A DNA stretch of 14,019 nt from Erysipelotrichaceae bacterium UBA1783 (lineage in GTDB: Bacteria; Bacillota_I; Bacilli_A; Erysipelotrichales; Erysipelotrichaceae): assembly GCA_002315205.1 (NCBI GenBank), contig DCGH01000064.1, positions 7,658 to 21,676 of the forward strand. The letters run 5' to 3'. A program made the position numbers and the translations under genes. Shown one piece after another: positions 1-7,681 of this stretch. Each line of letters starts with the position of its first letter. The first letter of the stretch is position 1. Below the pieces are notes generated by a model that was not told where the DNA came from, made no database searches, and worked only from the letters and a program-made list of their open reading frames with translations.

Positions 1-162
1 CATATGGGAATGAAGATTTGTGCAATCAGCTGTATCACCAATTATGAATCGGGTTTAGGTATTCCATCAGAACCACTGACACATGAAAAGGTTCAGGAAA
101 TTGCTAATAAATGCGCAAAGGATTTTAGGATATTAATTAACGGAATTGTCAAAGATATGTAA
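1..162 (+). CDS. punA: Purine nucleoside phosphorylase, C-terminal fragment (5' end outside window)
   Basis: The frame is open from base 1 and encodes the last 53 residues of a protein ending at TAA 160-162. The fragment begins HMGMKICAISCITN, which fits the C-terminal part of trimeric (PNP/MTAP-type) purine nucleoside phosphorylases. In that family a Thr-Asn pair in the ITN motif contacts the purine base. A downstream LTHEKV motif matches the conserved (N/S)HEEV segment near the ribose site. Such enzymes cleave purine (deoxy)nucleosides with phosphate in cytoplasmic salvage. Only about a fifth of the protein is visible, so a xanthosine- or methylthioadenosine-specific relative cannot be excluded. 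The gene ends just before a palindromic terminator and is convergent with the next operon. Confidence 0.72.
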   Translation, partial: HMGMKICAISCITNYESGLGIPSEPLTHEKVQEIANKCAKDFRILINGIVKDM

Positions 163-163
163 A

Positions 164-199
164 AAGAAAAGTGGATTTAAATCCACTTTTTACTTTTCT
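164..199. terminator. Bidirectional intrinsic terminator, perfect 24-nt palindrome
   Basis: Bases 167-190 form a perfect palindrome, AAAAGTGGATTT followed by its reverse complement. It is flanked by A-rich sequence on the left and T-rich sequence on the right, so either strand yields a hairpin followed by a U-run. It lies between the convergent nucleoside phosphorylase gene (+) and the AAA+ ATPase gene (-). The stop codon of the minus-strand gene (190-192) touches the edge of the stem. Confidence 0.85.
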
Positions 200-2247
200 T
201 CATTTAGCTTATTGATAATTGGAAGGAAATCTTCTAATGTCAATAAATCAAGCTGAGCATTTTCGTCCTTTAATGTTCTGGTTGCCTGGTATCTGATTGC
301 TTCTTCTACAGTATTTCTAGAAAGACGACCATTACCTGAGCGTACTGAATCATTTTCCTGGATTCTGTTGAAGTAGTCAGTTAATGCCACCTCTACATCA
401 TCAGCAAACTTGTAGCCAGCTGATTTTGCGTTGATTCTGGCAATCTTGAATAGCTCTTCGCCAGTATAGTCAGGGAATTCTACAACATTAGGGAATCTTG
501 ACTTTAAGCCTGAGTTAGATTCAAGGAATTCTGCCATTTCTCTAGAATAACCAGCTAAGATAACGATTAGATTATCTCTGTTATCTTCCATTGCCTTAAC
601 TAGTGTATCGATACATTCTAATCCAAAGGAATCATTTGAACCACGATATAGAGAATATGCTTCATCGATGAATAATACACCACCGATAGCAGACTTGATA
701 ACCTGCATTGTTAGTGGAGCAGTATGACCAACATACTTACCAACTAAATCATTTCTGCTGACTTCAATTAACTGACCATTACTTAATACGCCAATAGCCT
801 TTAGATACTTAGCTAATAGACGTGCAATGGTTGTTTTACCAGTACCTGGATTACCGGTAAAGATCATATGCTTGCTGACATCTGTAGCAGATAAGCCAGC
901 CTGCTGTCTCTTCTTCCGGGCTGCATAGAAATCCTGACAGGACATAATATAATCCTTGATGGTCTGAAGACCAACAATATTATCTAATTCCTTCTGAACC
1001 TCTTCTTTAGCGTTATCAATGACTGCAGGTAAGAACTTCTCTAACTCTTCATCATTGATGAATAGCTTGCCATCCTTATAGGAAATGGTAATCGTTAATG
1101 TATCATTGAAGCTGTTTGTTAGCTTATATTCTGATAAGCCAGCATATAGTTTTGTAAATAGATTATTTAAATACTCAACATTTTCTTGAGCATAGGTATC
1201 AGTGATGTAGGTTGATACAGATGGATCAGAAACAATGGTAATATTTAAATTTGTTAAGCACTTAGTTGAAAACTGAACAAGCTTTGTTGGATAAACCTCA
1301 AGAATATCTTCTTCAGTTAACTCATCGGTTCTTAATGAATCGGAAATGTTATTCACAAATCTTGAACCAACAACATTTAATAGCTTGCTAGTCTTTAATG
1401 AGGTAATAAATACTAAGTACTTACCTTTAAAGCTGATTTCAGAGATAGAATTCTTTACTAAGGCGTTGTTTGTTTCAACAAGCTGCTTATCCTTTAAAAC
1501 ATAACGCTTTGAAAGAGAAAGCTTGCCTTCTAATAAAATCTGTTCAACATAGTTCAGATAGCTTGGTGCAATAGCATCGATGTTATCAAATACGATAACC
1601 TGTGAATTGCTGATGGCACCATAAAGGTCAATGATAAAGTTGTTTTCATCTTCCTTGCTAGAATATTTTGTTAAATCAACAGTAGTAATTGTACCATTGC
1701 TGATTAATGAAGCCTCTGACAAATTCTTTACAATTTCATTAACGGAAGAATGTCTTCCAGTATATGGCTTGCCGGTAATTAGGATAGAGCTTGATAAGCC
1801 TGAAGGCTGCTGACCCATAACTAATGGACGTTTGAATGCCTTGCAAAGATTGCGGTTATAATCAGTCTGATTTAATACAACCTTATTTAAAATTGTTTCA
1901 ATTTCTTCAAAGCGTTCGTTCAAGTCCAATTGATTTGAAACGATATTGATATTGCTTTCTTCTTCTAATTTGAAATCAGAACCAAAATCGGCCTTCAAAG
2001 ATTCTCTTAATGAATCTAAGTCAACCATATTGTTAGAATAAACTAAATCGTTTAGTGATTCAGTTTGCTGCTTAATTTTGTCATAATTTGCCTGAAGTGC
2101 TTTTAGCTCTTCGGAGATATCTTCACCAGTGAAAGGATTTGTTTTTAATACGGCAATATCTTCCTTAGATAAAGTACGGTCTGGCGCATTTTTGCCTAAA
2201 ACCTTGTCATATAAAGCTTTTCTTTCTTCATCTCTATCTTTTGCCAT
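190..2247 (-). CDS. Two-module AAA+ protein: degenerate N-terminal AAA plus active CbxX/SpoVK-type AAA
   Basis: The product has 685 residues. The C-terminal module (about 420-685) is a complete CbxX/CfxQ/SpoVK-type AAA+ ATPase. It has Walker A GNPGTGKT (465-472), Walker B VLFIDEA (524-530), sensor 1 in VILAGY (562-567), an arginine finger near R584 (LKSRFP) and a sensor 2 stretch GNGRLSRN (638-645). An N-terminal helical region (1-130) leads into a second P-loop-like fold (about 150-320) with degraded motifs: GKPYTGRH (159-166) lacks the Walker A lysine and Ser/Thr, and VIVFDNID (217-224) has Asn in place of the Walker B glutamate. Relatives remodel proteins or assist complexes (Rubisco activase CbxX, SpoVK in sporulation); the substrate here is unknown. 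It is the last gene of a three-gene operon, starting 2 nt after the upstream stop, with an AAGG-type site inside the end of that gene. No signal peptide or membrane segment is seen. Confidence 0.85.
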   Translation of the reverse strand: MAKDRDEERKALYDKVLGKNAPDRTLSKEDIAVLKTNPFTGEDISEELKALQANYDKIKQQTESLNDLVYSNNMVDLDSLRESLKADFGSDFKLEEESNINIVSNQLDLNERFEEIETILNKVVLNQTDYNRNLCKAFKRPLVMGQQPSGLSSSILITGKPYTGRHSSVNEIVKNLSEASLISNGTITTVDLTKYSSKEDENNFIIDLYGAISNSQVIVFDNIDAIAPSYLNYVEQILLEGKLSLSKRYVLKDKQLVETNNALVKNSISEISFKGKYLVFITSLKTSKLLNVVGSRFVNNISDSLRTDELTEEDILEVYPTKLVQFSTKCLTNLNITIVSDPSVSTYITDTYAQENVEYLNNLFTKLYAGLSEYKLTNSFNDTLTITISYKDGKLFINDEELEKFLPAVIDNAKEEVQKELDNIVGLQTIKDYIMSCQDFYAARKKRQQAGLSATDVSKHMIFTGNPGTGKTTIARLLAKYLKAIGVLSNGQLIEVSRNDLVGKYVGHTAPLTMQVIKSAIGGVLFIDEAYSLYRGSNDSFGLECIDTLVKAMEDNRDNLIVILAGYSREMAEFLESNSGLKSRFPNVVEFPDYTGEELFKIARINAKSAGYKFADDVEVALTDYFNRIQENDSVRSGNGRLSRNTVEEAIRYQATRTLKDENAQLDLLTLEDFLPIINKLNEEK

Positions 2248-2249
2248 AA

Positions 2250-2792
2250 TTAAATACCAACCTTATTTGCAAGCTCCTGTAAACGAGCTAATTTTGAATT
2301 GTTTAAGACCTTTTTAACCATTAATAAAGCATCATAGTAGCCCTGTAAATAAGCATCTACATTACTTGCTTTGACCTTTGATTTGTATTCCTTCATATCG
2401 CTATCAATCTGCTGGTCAATGGCCTTGAAGGAATTCTGATGTGTTTTTACATCATTAATATACTTTTCGATACAAGCATCGTATCCTTCCTTTTTATCAT
2501 AAGGATAATTATCATACTGAATGTTTTCTAAGCAGCTGATTACCTGATGATAACGGCTGGAATACTTTGTGTTTTCTATTGTTCTGTTAATATGAGGTAC
2601 TACAATCTTGTAGACACTATTAGAAGTTGTATAAGATGTTTTACCATTTTTATTTACTGTTTTTCTTACGCCAATAACAGTATCATCAACGCCTTTTTTG
2701 AATTCGTTAACTGACTGATCAATATAATCACCATTGTTTAGCTTTGATAGCATTTCATCCAGTGAGTCATTCCATGATTTATTCTCTGCCAT
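2250..2792 (-). CDS. Unrecognised small cytoplasmic helical protein, middle gene of XpaC/AAA+ operon
   Basis: The 180-residue product matches no family I recognise. It is charged and lysine-rich, with no signal peptide or membrane segment. Residues 1-35 look amphipathic (MAENKSWNDSLDEMLSKL). Residues 40-60 hold a Gly/Thr/Ser-rich stretch (RKTVNKNGKTSYTTSNS) that may be a loop or beta hairpin. Residues 65-180 look mostly alpha-helical and may form a coiled coil. The start is well supported: AGGAGGG overlaps the stop of the upstream gene, a few bases before the ATG. The gene lies 3 nt after the XpaC-like gene and 2 nt before the AAA+ gene, so the three are almost certainly co-transcribed and made together. 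An adaptor or substrate linking the membrane protein to the ATPase is an inference from position only. Confidence 0.8.
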   Translation of the reverse strand: MAENKSWNDSLDEMLSKLNNGDYIDQSVNEFKKGVDDTVIGVRKTVNKNGKTSYTTSNSVYKIVVPHINRTIENTKYSSRYHQVISCLENIQYDNYPYDKKEGYDACIEKYINDVKTHQNSFKAIDQQIDSDMKEYKSKVKASNVDAYLQGYYDALLMVKKVLNNSKLARLQELANKVGI

Positions 2793-2795
2793 ATA

Positions 2796-3818
2796 TTAAC
2801 CCTCCTGCTTGAAATCCTCTACTAAGCCATCCTTCTTTAGGATAGATTCAAGAGTTCTCATATCAACATTAATTTCTGAATAGTATTCCTCTAATAAACC
2901 ACTTGAAATAGTCTTTAGAGCACCATTAATTAGAACAATAGTCTTTAACAGACGATCTTCACTTGCTTTGAAGTCGGCCTGGTTAGTTGTGTTTGCATAT
3001 AAACGATTATAGTTTGCTAGAATATCTGTCAGCATTGGAAGATAGTATTCATAAAGCTTGCCTGTTTTGTTTTTGCTTTCAGGGAATTCATCCTCAATCT
3101 TCTTTAAGCTTCTTAAGAATTCACATGTTTCGTTTAAACCAGCAGTAATCTGTTCATTTGGATTCTGGTCATTCAGATACATTAATGTCTTAACATAATA
3201 ATCTGCATCCTTCTCCACAGTAGCTTCTGTCTTCTTTTCTGGAGCAATATTTTCCTTGATTTCAGCTTCTGCCTTCTTAGCATTCTTTTTCAGCTCTTTA
3301 GCTTTCTTGTTTAAATACTTTGTTAGCATATCAGCTAGCTGATTATAGGCGTTTGGATAAGCAGTTAAATAATCCTGAAGGCTACCAATGTATTCTTCAC
3401 GCATATAGATATCAACAGTTTTCAGATTGATGTTGTCCTTATCAGTGATGGTAAGGTATGTTTCCTCATCAATATTGATAATATCGTTGTTCTGGAAATA
3501 CTTTGATAGCTGCTTTAATAATGCATCTGTATCAACCGTAGATGCCTTTGTCTTATTCTTTGTGATGGTATTGTTTTTGTTTTTGTTCTTTGAACCAAAG
3601 ATGGCCTTAAAAAGAAAATATACAGCAGCAAATGGAGCAACAACTGCAGCAATTGTACCACCAAATACAAGTAAAATAATTAAGGCTTCAATTAAAAAAC
3701 CCAAAAGATCCCAGCCAATTTCCATTAAAGAACCTAAGCTAGAAATGATAGCGAAAAATATTAAAAACTTCAGAATTGAAGGATTACCGCGTGTTCCACG
3801 TCCGTAACGATGTCTCAT
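2796..3818 (-). CDS. XpaC-like membrane protein (5-bromo-4-chloroindolyl phosphate hydrolysis family)
   Basis: The 340-residue product starts at ATG 3818, preceded by an AGGGGG ribosome binding site. An in-frame ATG at 3866 would add 16 residues, but it has no binding site and lies upstream of the predicted transcription start. Residues 1-13 are basic. Residues 14-75 hold two or three hydrophobic segments, followed by a Lys/Asn-rich linker (75-95). The rest is cytoplasmic and helical. The C-terminus (about 250-332) has the layout of XpaC proteins: YYLPMLTDILANYNRL, a helix, then VDMRTLESILKKDGL. XpaC is named for an X-phosphate hydrolysis phenotype and its real function is not settled; members often neighbour TelA (toxic anion resistance) genes. 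No telA is visible here. This is the first gene of the operon and the likely membrane anchor of any complex it encodes. Confidence 0.7.
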   Translation of the reverse strand: MRHRYGRGTRGNPSILKFLIFFAIISSLGSLMEIGWDLLGFLIEALIILLVFGGTIAAVVAPFAAVYFLFKAIFGSKNKNKNNTITKNKTKASTVDTDALLKQLSKYFQNNDIINIDEETYLTITDKDNINLKTVDIYMREEYIGSLQDYLTAYPNAYNQLADMLTKYLNKKAKELKKNAKKAEAEIKENIAPEKKTEATVEKDADYYVKTLMYLNDQNPNEQITAGLNETCEFLRSLKKIEDEFPESKNKTGKLYEYYLPMLTDILANYNRLYANTTNQADFKASEDRLLKTIVLINGALKTISSGLLEEYYSEINVDMRTLESILKKDGLVEDFKQEG

Positions 3819-3842
3819 AGACACACCCCCTACTAAGGTAAT

Positions 3843-3851
3843 ATTATACCA
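3843..3851 (-). promoter_or_regulatory. Extended -10 promoter of the XpaC/AAA+ operon
   Basis: Read on the minus strand, the sequence is TGGTATAAT, a perfect TATAAT with an upstream TGn extension. No good -35 is seen at 16-18 nt, as is common for extended -10 promoters. Transcription would start near 3836. That leaves a short leader carrying the AGGGGG site before ATG 3818, and it rules out the upstream ATG at 3866. Confidence 0.7.
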
Positions 3852-3865
3852 TTTTTCCATATACA

Positions 3866-3897
3866 TTATATAATAGAATTATTAAATATGCTAAAAT
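3866..3897 (+). promoter_or_regulatory. Putative uvrA promoter region
   Basis: Two -10-like elements lie upstream of uvrA. TATAAT is at 3869-3874, and TGcTAAAAT (extended -10) is at 3889-3897, which would start transcription about 20 nt before the ATG. Neither has a convincing -35. I see no LexA-type inverted repeat (CGAAC...GTTCG) here, so SOS control is not supported by the sequence. The promoter is divergent from that of the minus-strand operon. Confidence 0.45.
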
Positions 3898-3922
3898 ATA
3901 TTGGATAAAAAGTGAGGTAGCT

Positions 3923-6745
3923 ATGAAAGACAAGATTATTATCAAGGGAGCAAAAGAAAACAATTTAAAAAATGTTTCTTTAGAGATTCCTAGAAATCAA
4001 TTTATTGTTATGACTGGATTAAGCGGATCTGGTAAGACCTCTCTTGCTTTTGACACAATTTATGCTGAAGGACAAAGAAGATATGTTGAGTCCTTATCTA
4101 CCTATGCAAGACAATTTTTAGGCAATGTCAGCAAGCCAAATGTGGAGATGATTGAGGGACTGTCTCCAGCGATTGCCATTGACCAGAAATCAACCAACAA
4201 CAATCCAAGAAGTACGGTTGGTACCATTACAGAAATATACGACTTTTTAAGATTATTATTCGCCAGAATTGGTGTACCATACTGCCCAACGCATAATGAG
4301 CCTATTACCAGCTCAACAATCAAGGAGATGCTGGAGTCTATTATGTCTTTAGAGGACCAGGCCAAAATTATTATTATGGCCCCTGTAGCAAAGCAAAAAA
4401 AGGGAACTCATAAGGATTTACTAGCAAAGCTATTCAAGGAAGGCTTTATCAGAGCTGAAATTGATGGTGAAATCAGAATGCTAGAGGACGAAATTGAACT
4501 AGATAAGAATAAAAAGCACGACATTAATGTTGTCGTAGATAGAATTATCAAAAGAGAAGAGAATCGAGGAAGAATTCACGATTCCATTGAAACAGCGTTG
4601 TCTGTTTCTGATGGCTTAGTATTGATTAAAAGCGGTGATCAGGAGATGCTATTCTCTAATCATTATGCCTGCAAGTATTGTGGCTTTAGTGTACCAAAGC
4701 TAGAGCAGAGATTATTCTCCTTCAATTCACCATTAGGTGCTTGCCCTGATTGTAATGGTTTAGGCTTTAAACAGAAGGTAGACTTAGATATCCTAATTCC
4801 TGATGATTCATTAAGCATTAATCAGGGAGCCATTAAATATTATAAAAACATTGTTAATTCAGAGAATTTAGAGTGGAAAGGATTTAAGGTTTTATTAGAT
4901 CATTATCACATTGATCAGGATAAGCCATTAAAGGATTTTACTAAAAAGGAAATGGATCTGATTTTATATGGCTCAGATGAACCAATCAGCTATTCCATTA
5001 CCTCTCGTGGTGGTATAACAAAAAATACAACAGGCTTTGTTGAGGGTGTTTTAACCTTAATTGAAAGAAGATATATGGAGACAACCTCATCAATGAGTAA
5101 AGAATGGTATGGCTCCTTTATGGCTGATTTAGAGTGTCCAACCTGCCATGGAAAGAGATTAAATGAAATGGCCCTTTCTGTACGTATTGGCAATAAGAAT
5201 ATTATTGAATGGACAGAAATGAGTATTAAAAATGCGATTACCTTTATTGAAGGATTGCAGTTAACAAACTCACAGCATCAGATTGCTGATATGGCAATTA
5301 AAGAGGTATATAACCGCTTAAGATTCTTACAGGATGTCGGCTTAGAGTATTTAACATTAGATCGTATGGCCGGAACCTTATCAGGTGGTGAGGCTCAAAG
5401 AATTCGTTTGGCTACGCAGATTGGTTCTAAGCTTACAGGTGTTTTATATGTATTGGATGAGCCTTCTATTGGCTTACATCAGAAGGACAATGCAAAACTG
5501 ATTCAGACCTTAAAGAATATGCGTGATTTAGGCAACACCTTAATTGTTGTCGAGCATGATGAGGATACTATGAGAGAGTGCGATTGGATTGTTGACGTTG
5601 GTCCATATGCTGGTATTCATGGTGGAAATATTATTTACAATGGTCCTAGCAAGGACATTGTTAACTGTAAGGAAAGTATTACAGGACAGTATCTGTCTGG
5701 AGAAAAAAAGATTGAAATTCCTAAAAAGGCTAGAAAAGGAAATGGTAATAGCCTTGTCATAAAGGGAGCAAGTGAAAACAACTTAAAAAACATAAATGTA
5801 TCATTGCCATTAGGCTGCCTGGATGTGGTTACCGGTGTTTCTGGTAGTGGTAAGAGTACCTTAGTGAATGAAATTATTGGTAAATCTGTTCAGCAATATT
5901 TAGGCAGACAGAAAATTAAACCAGGTAAGGTCAAGAGTGTTACCGGTATGGAAAATCTGGATAAGATTATCATTATTGATCAAGATCCAATTGGCCGTAC
6001 GCCAAGAAGTAATCCAGCAACCTATACCAGTGTATTTGACGATATCAGAGCTTTATTTGCTCAAACTGCAGAGGCAAAGCTAAGAGGCTATGATAAAGGA
6101 AGATTCTCTTTCAATGTGGTTGGTGGAAGATGCGAATCCTGCTGGGGTGATGGTGTCAAAAAGATTTCTATGAGCTTTTTGCCTGATGTTTATGTTCCTT
6201 GTGATAATTGTCATGGCACAAGATATAATGAGGAAACATTACAATGTCATTTCAAGGGTAAGAATATTTATGATGTTTTAGAAATGACCTGTGATGAAGC
6301 GGTAGAATTCTTTAGCTCTGTACCAAAGATTAAATCAAAGCTTCAGACGTTGTGTGATGTCGGTTTAGGTTATATGAAGCTTGGTCAGTCTGCAACGACC
6401 ATCTCTGGTGGTGAGGCACAGAGAATTAAACTTGCTTCAGAATTGCAGAAAAAGGCAACAGGAAAAACATTGTTTGTTTTAGATGAGCCAACTACTGGAT
6501 TACACTCTTATGATGTACAGAAGCTATTAAATGTGTTACAGCGAATTGTTGATCATGGAGACACCGTTTTAGTTATTGAGCACAATCTTGATGTCATTAA
6601 GAGTGCAGACTATATTGTTGATTTAGGACCAGATGGTGGCGATGGTGGTGGAACTGTTGTTGCTTGTGGTACAATAAGAGATGTAGCAAAGGTAGAAAAT
6701 AGCTACACTGGACAGTATTTAAAGAGAATTTTGAAAGGAGAATAG
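3923..6745 (+). CDS. uvrA: Excinuclease ABC subunit A
   Basis: UvrA is the damage-sensing ATPase of nucleotide excision repair; it loads UvrB at lesions. The product has 940 residues, the usual length. Both ABC ATPase halves are complete. Walker A motifs are GLSGSGKT (32-39) and GVSGSGKS (638-645), signature motifs LSGGEAQ (486-492) and ISGGEAQ (827-833), and Walker B motifs VLYVLDEPS (507-515) and LFVLDEPT (850-857). Two four-cysteine zinc modules are visible: C250/C253/C274/C277 and C737/C740/C760/C763. The start is set by GAGG 5 nt before the ATG. It is the first gene of an operon with hprK 3 nt downstream. In many Firmicutes uvrB lies directly upstream; here that position is taken by a divergent, unrelated operon, so uvrB must lie elsewhere. 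Confidence 0.98.
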   Translation: MKDKIIIKGAKENNLKNVSLEIPRNQFIVMTGLSGSGKTSLAFDTIYAEGQRRYVESLSTYARQFLGNVSKPNVEMIEGLSPAIAIDQKSTNNNPRSTVGTITEIYDFLRLLFARIGVPYCPTHNEPITSSTIKEMLESIMSLEDQAKIIIMAPVAKQKKGTHKDLLAKLFKEGFIRAEIDGEIRMLEDEIELDKNKKHDINVVVDRIIKREENRGRIHDSIETALSVSDGLVLIKSGDQEMLFSNHYACKYCGFSVPKLEQRLFSFNSPLGACPDCNGLGFKQKVDLDILIPDDSLSINQGAIKYYKNIVNSENLEWKGFKVLLDHYHIDQDKPLKDFTKKEMDLILYGSDEPISYSITSRGGITKNTTGFVEGVLTLIERRYMETTSSMSKEWYGSFMADLECPTCHGKRLNEMALSVRIGNKNIIEWTEMSIKNAITFIEGLQLTNSQHQIADMAIKEVYNRLRFLQDVGLEYLTLDRMAGTLSGGEAQRIRLATQIGSKLTGVLYVLDEPSIGLHQKDNAKLIQTLKNMRDLGNTLIVVEHDEDTMRECDWIVDVGPYAGIHGGNIIYNGPSKDIVNCKESITGQYLSGEKKIEIPKKARKGNGNSLVIKGASENNLKNINVSLPLGCLDVVTGVSGSGKSTLVNEIIGKSVQQYLGRQKIKPGKVKSVTGMENLDKIIIIDQDPIGRTPRSNPATYTSVFDDIRALFAQTAEAKLRGYDKGRFSFNVVGGRCESCWGDGVKKISMSFLPDVYVPCDNCHGTRYNEETLQCHFKGKNIYDVLEMTCDEAVEFFSSVPKIKSKLQTLCDVGLGYMKLGQSATTISGGEAQRIKLASELQKKATGKTLFVLDEPTTGLHSYDVQKLLNVLQRIVDHGDTVLVIEHNLDVIKSADYIVDLGPDGGDGGGTVVACGTIRDVAKVENSYTGQYLKRILKGE

Positions 6746-6748
6746 CCG

Positions 6749-7681
6749 ATGAAAACAGTAAGAGTAAAGGATTTGATCAATTACTTTGGTTATCAGCGTA
6801 TCTGTGGTGATGATGCTTCTTTGCAGAGAATTATTCACGACACCAATGTTAACAGACCTGGTTTAGAGCTTTCAGGATACTATATGGACAAGGCTTATCG
6901 TCGTGTTGTTATTCTTGGTGAAAAGGAAATCAATTATATTCAAACTATGAGTGAGGAAAGGCAGAGAAAAGCATTTGATTTTATTACTTCAGATGCTGTT
7001 CCAATGATATTAATTGCCAGAAATCTTCCTTGCCCAGACATTTTATTAGAGATTTGTCAAAAGAAGAATTTTCCAATTTTCTCTTCTTCATCAACAACAT
7101 CAACAGTAATTGTTGATATTGTTACTTATTTAGAGGAGTTCTTTTCAGAGGTAGAATCTATTCATGGTGTATTGCTTTCTGTTTATGGCCATGGTGTATT
7201 AATCACTGGTGATTCTGGTATTGGTAAATCAGAGGTTGCACTAGAGCTTGTAAAGAAGGGACACTTGCTGGTAGCTGATGATCGTGTGGATGTATTCAGA
7301 TTACACAATCATATTACTGGTACAGCACCAGCAATTTTAAAAAATATGCTGGAAATCAGAGGTATAGGTATTATTGAGGTAACAAGTATGTTTGGTATTG
7401 CCTCAACAACCGACCGTGCGCAGATTGATTATGCAATTCATTTACAGAGATGGGATCCAAACATTGAGTATGACCGTGTAGGTATGGATGAGGAGCATTT
7501 AACAATCTTCGGTGTTGATATTCCAAAAATTACTATTCCAGTATCAGAAGGCCGTTCTGTTTCAACCATCATTGAAGCTGCTGTAACAAACTGCATTCTT
7601 AGAGATAAGGGCATTAATTCATCACAGATTTTAGAGGATCGTGTGGTTGCTTTATGTAATGCTCAAAAGGAGGAAGACTAA
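6749..7681 (+). CDS. hprK: HPr kinase/phosphorylase
   Basis: HprK phosphorylates Ser46 of the PTS carrier HPr using ATP or pyrophosphate, and removes that phosphate by phosphorolysis, releasing pyrophosphate. It is the sensor of CcpA-dependent catabolite repression in low-GC Gram-positives. The 310-residue product has the usual two parts: an N-terminal domain (1-130) and a catalytic domain. The catalytic domain carries H139 in the HGVLLSVYG segment, P-loop GDSGIGKS (154-161), the acidic pair D177-D178, the family signature LEIRGIGIIEV (201-211) and a C-terminal GRSVSTIIEAA segment (268-278). All key residues seem present. AAAGGAG overlaps the uvrA stop and is spaced 8 nt from the ATG. The gene abuts the lgt fusion with no gap, so the two are surely co-transcribed and probably translationally coupled. 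Confidence 0.97.
   Translation: MKTVRVKDLINYFGYQRICGDDASLQRIIHDTNVNRPGLELSGYYMDKAYRRVVILGEKEINYIQTMSEERQRKAFDFITSDAVPMILIARNLPCPDILLEICQKKNFPIFSSSSTTSTVIVDIVTYLEEFFSEVESIHGVLLSVYGHGVLITGDSGIGKSEVALELVKKGHLLVADDRVDVFRLHNHITGTAPAILKNMLEIRGIGIIEVTSMFGIASTTDRAQIDYAIHLQRWDPNIEYDRVGMDEEHLTIFGVDIPKITIPVSEGRSVSTIIEAAVTNCILRDKGINSSQILEDRVVALCNAQKEED

Noticed and set aside
3427..3807. Open frame of about 126 codons on + opposite the XpaC-like gene
   Set aside because: It is antisense to a well-supported gene, has no ribosome binding site, and its hydrophobic composition mirrors the complementary strand.
3819..3866. Upstream ATG (3866) as the start of the XpaC-like gene
   Set aside because: No ribosome binding site precedes it, it lies upstream of the predicted transcript start, and ATG 3818 has a good AGGGGG site.
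3819..3922. LexA/SOS box upstream of uvrA
   Set aside because: No CGAAC...GTTCG-type inverted repeat was found by eye; a clade-specific variant cannot be excluded.
4102..4365. Open frame on - inside uvrA (and similar antisense frames in the lgt, AI-2E-family and Sel1 genes)
   Set aside because: They lie wholly within confident genes, have no ribosome binding sites and show no recognisable family.
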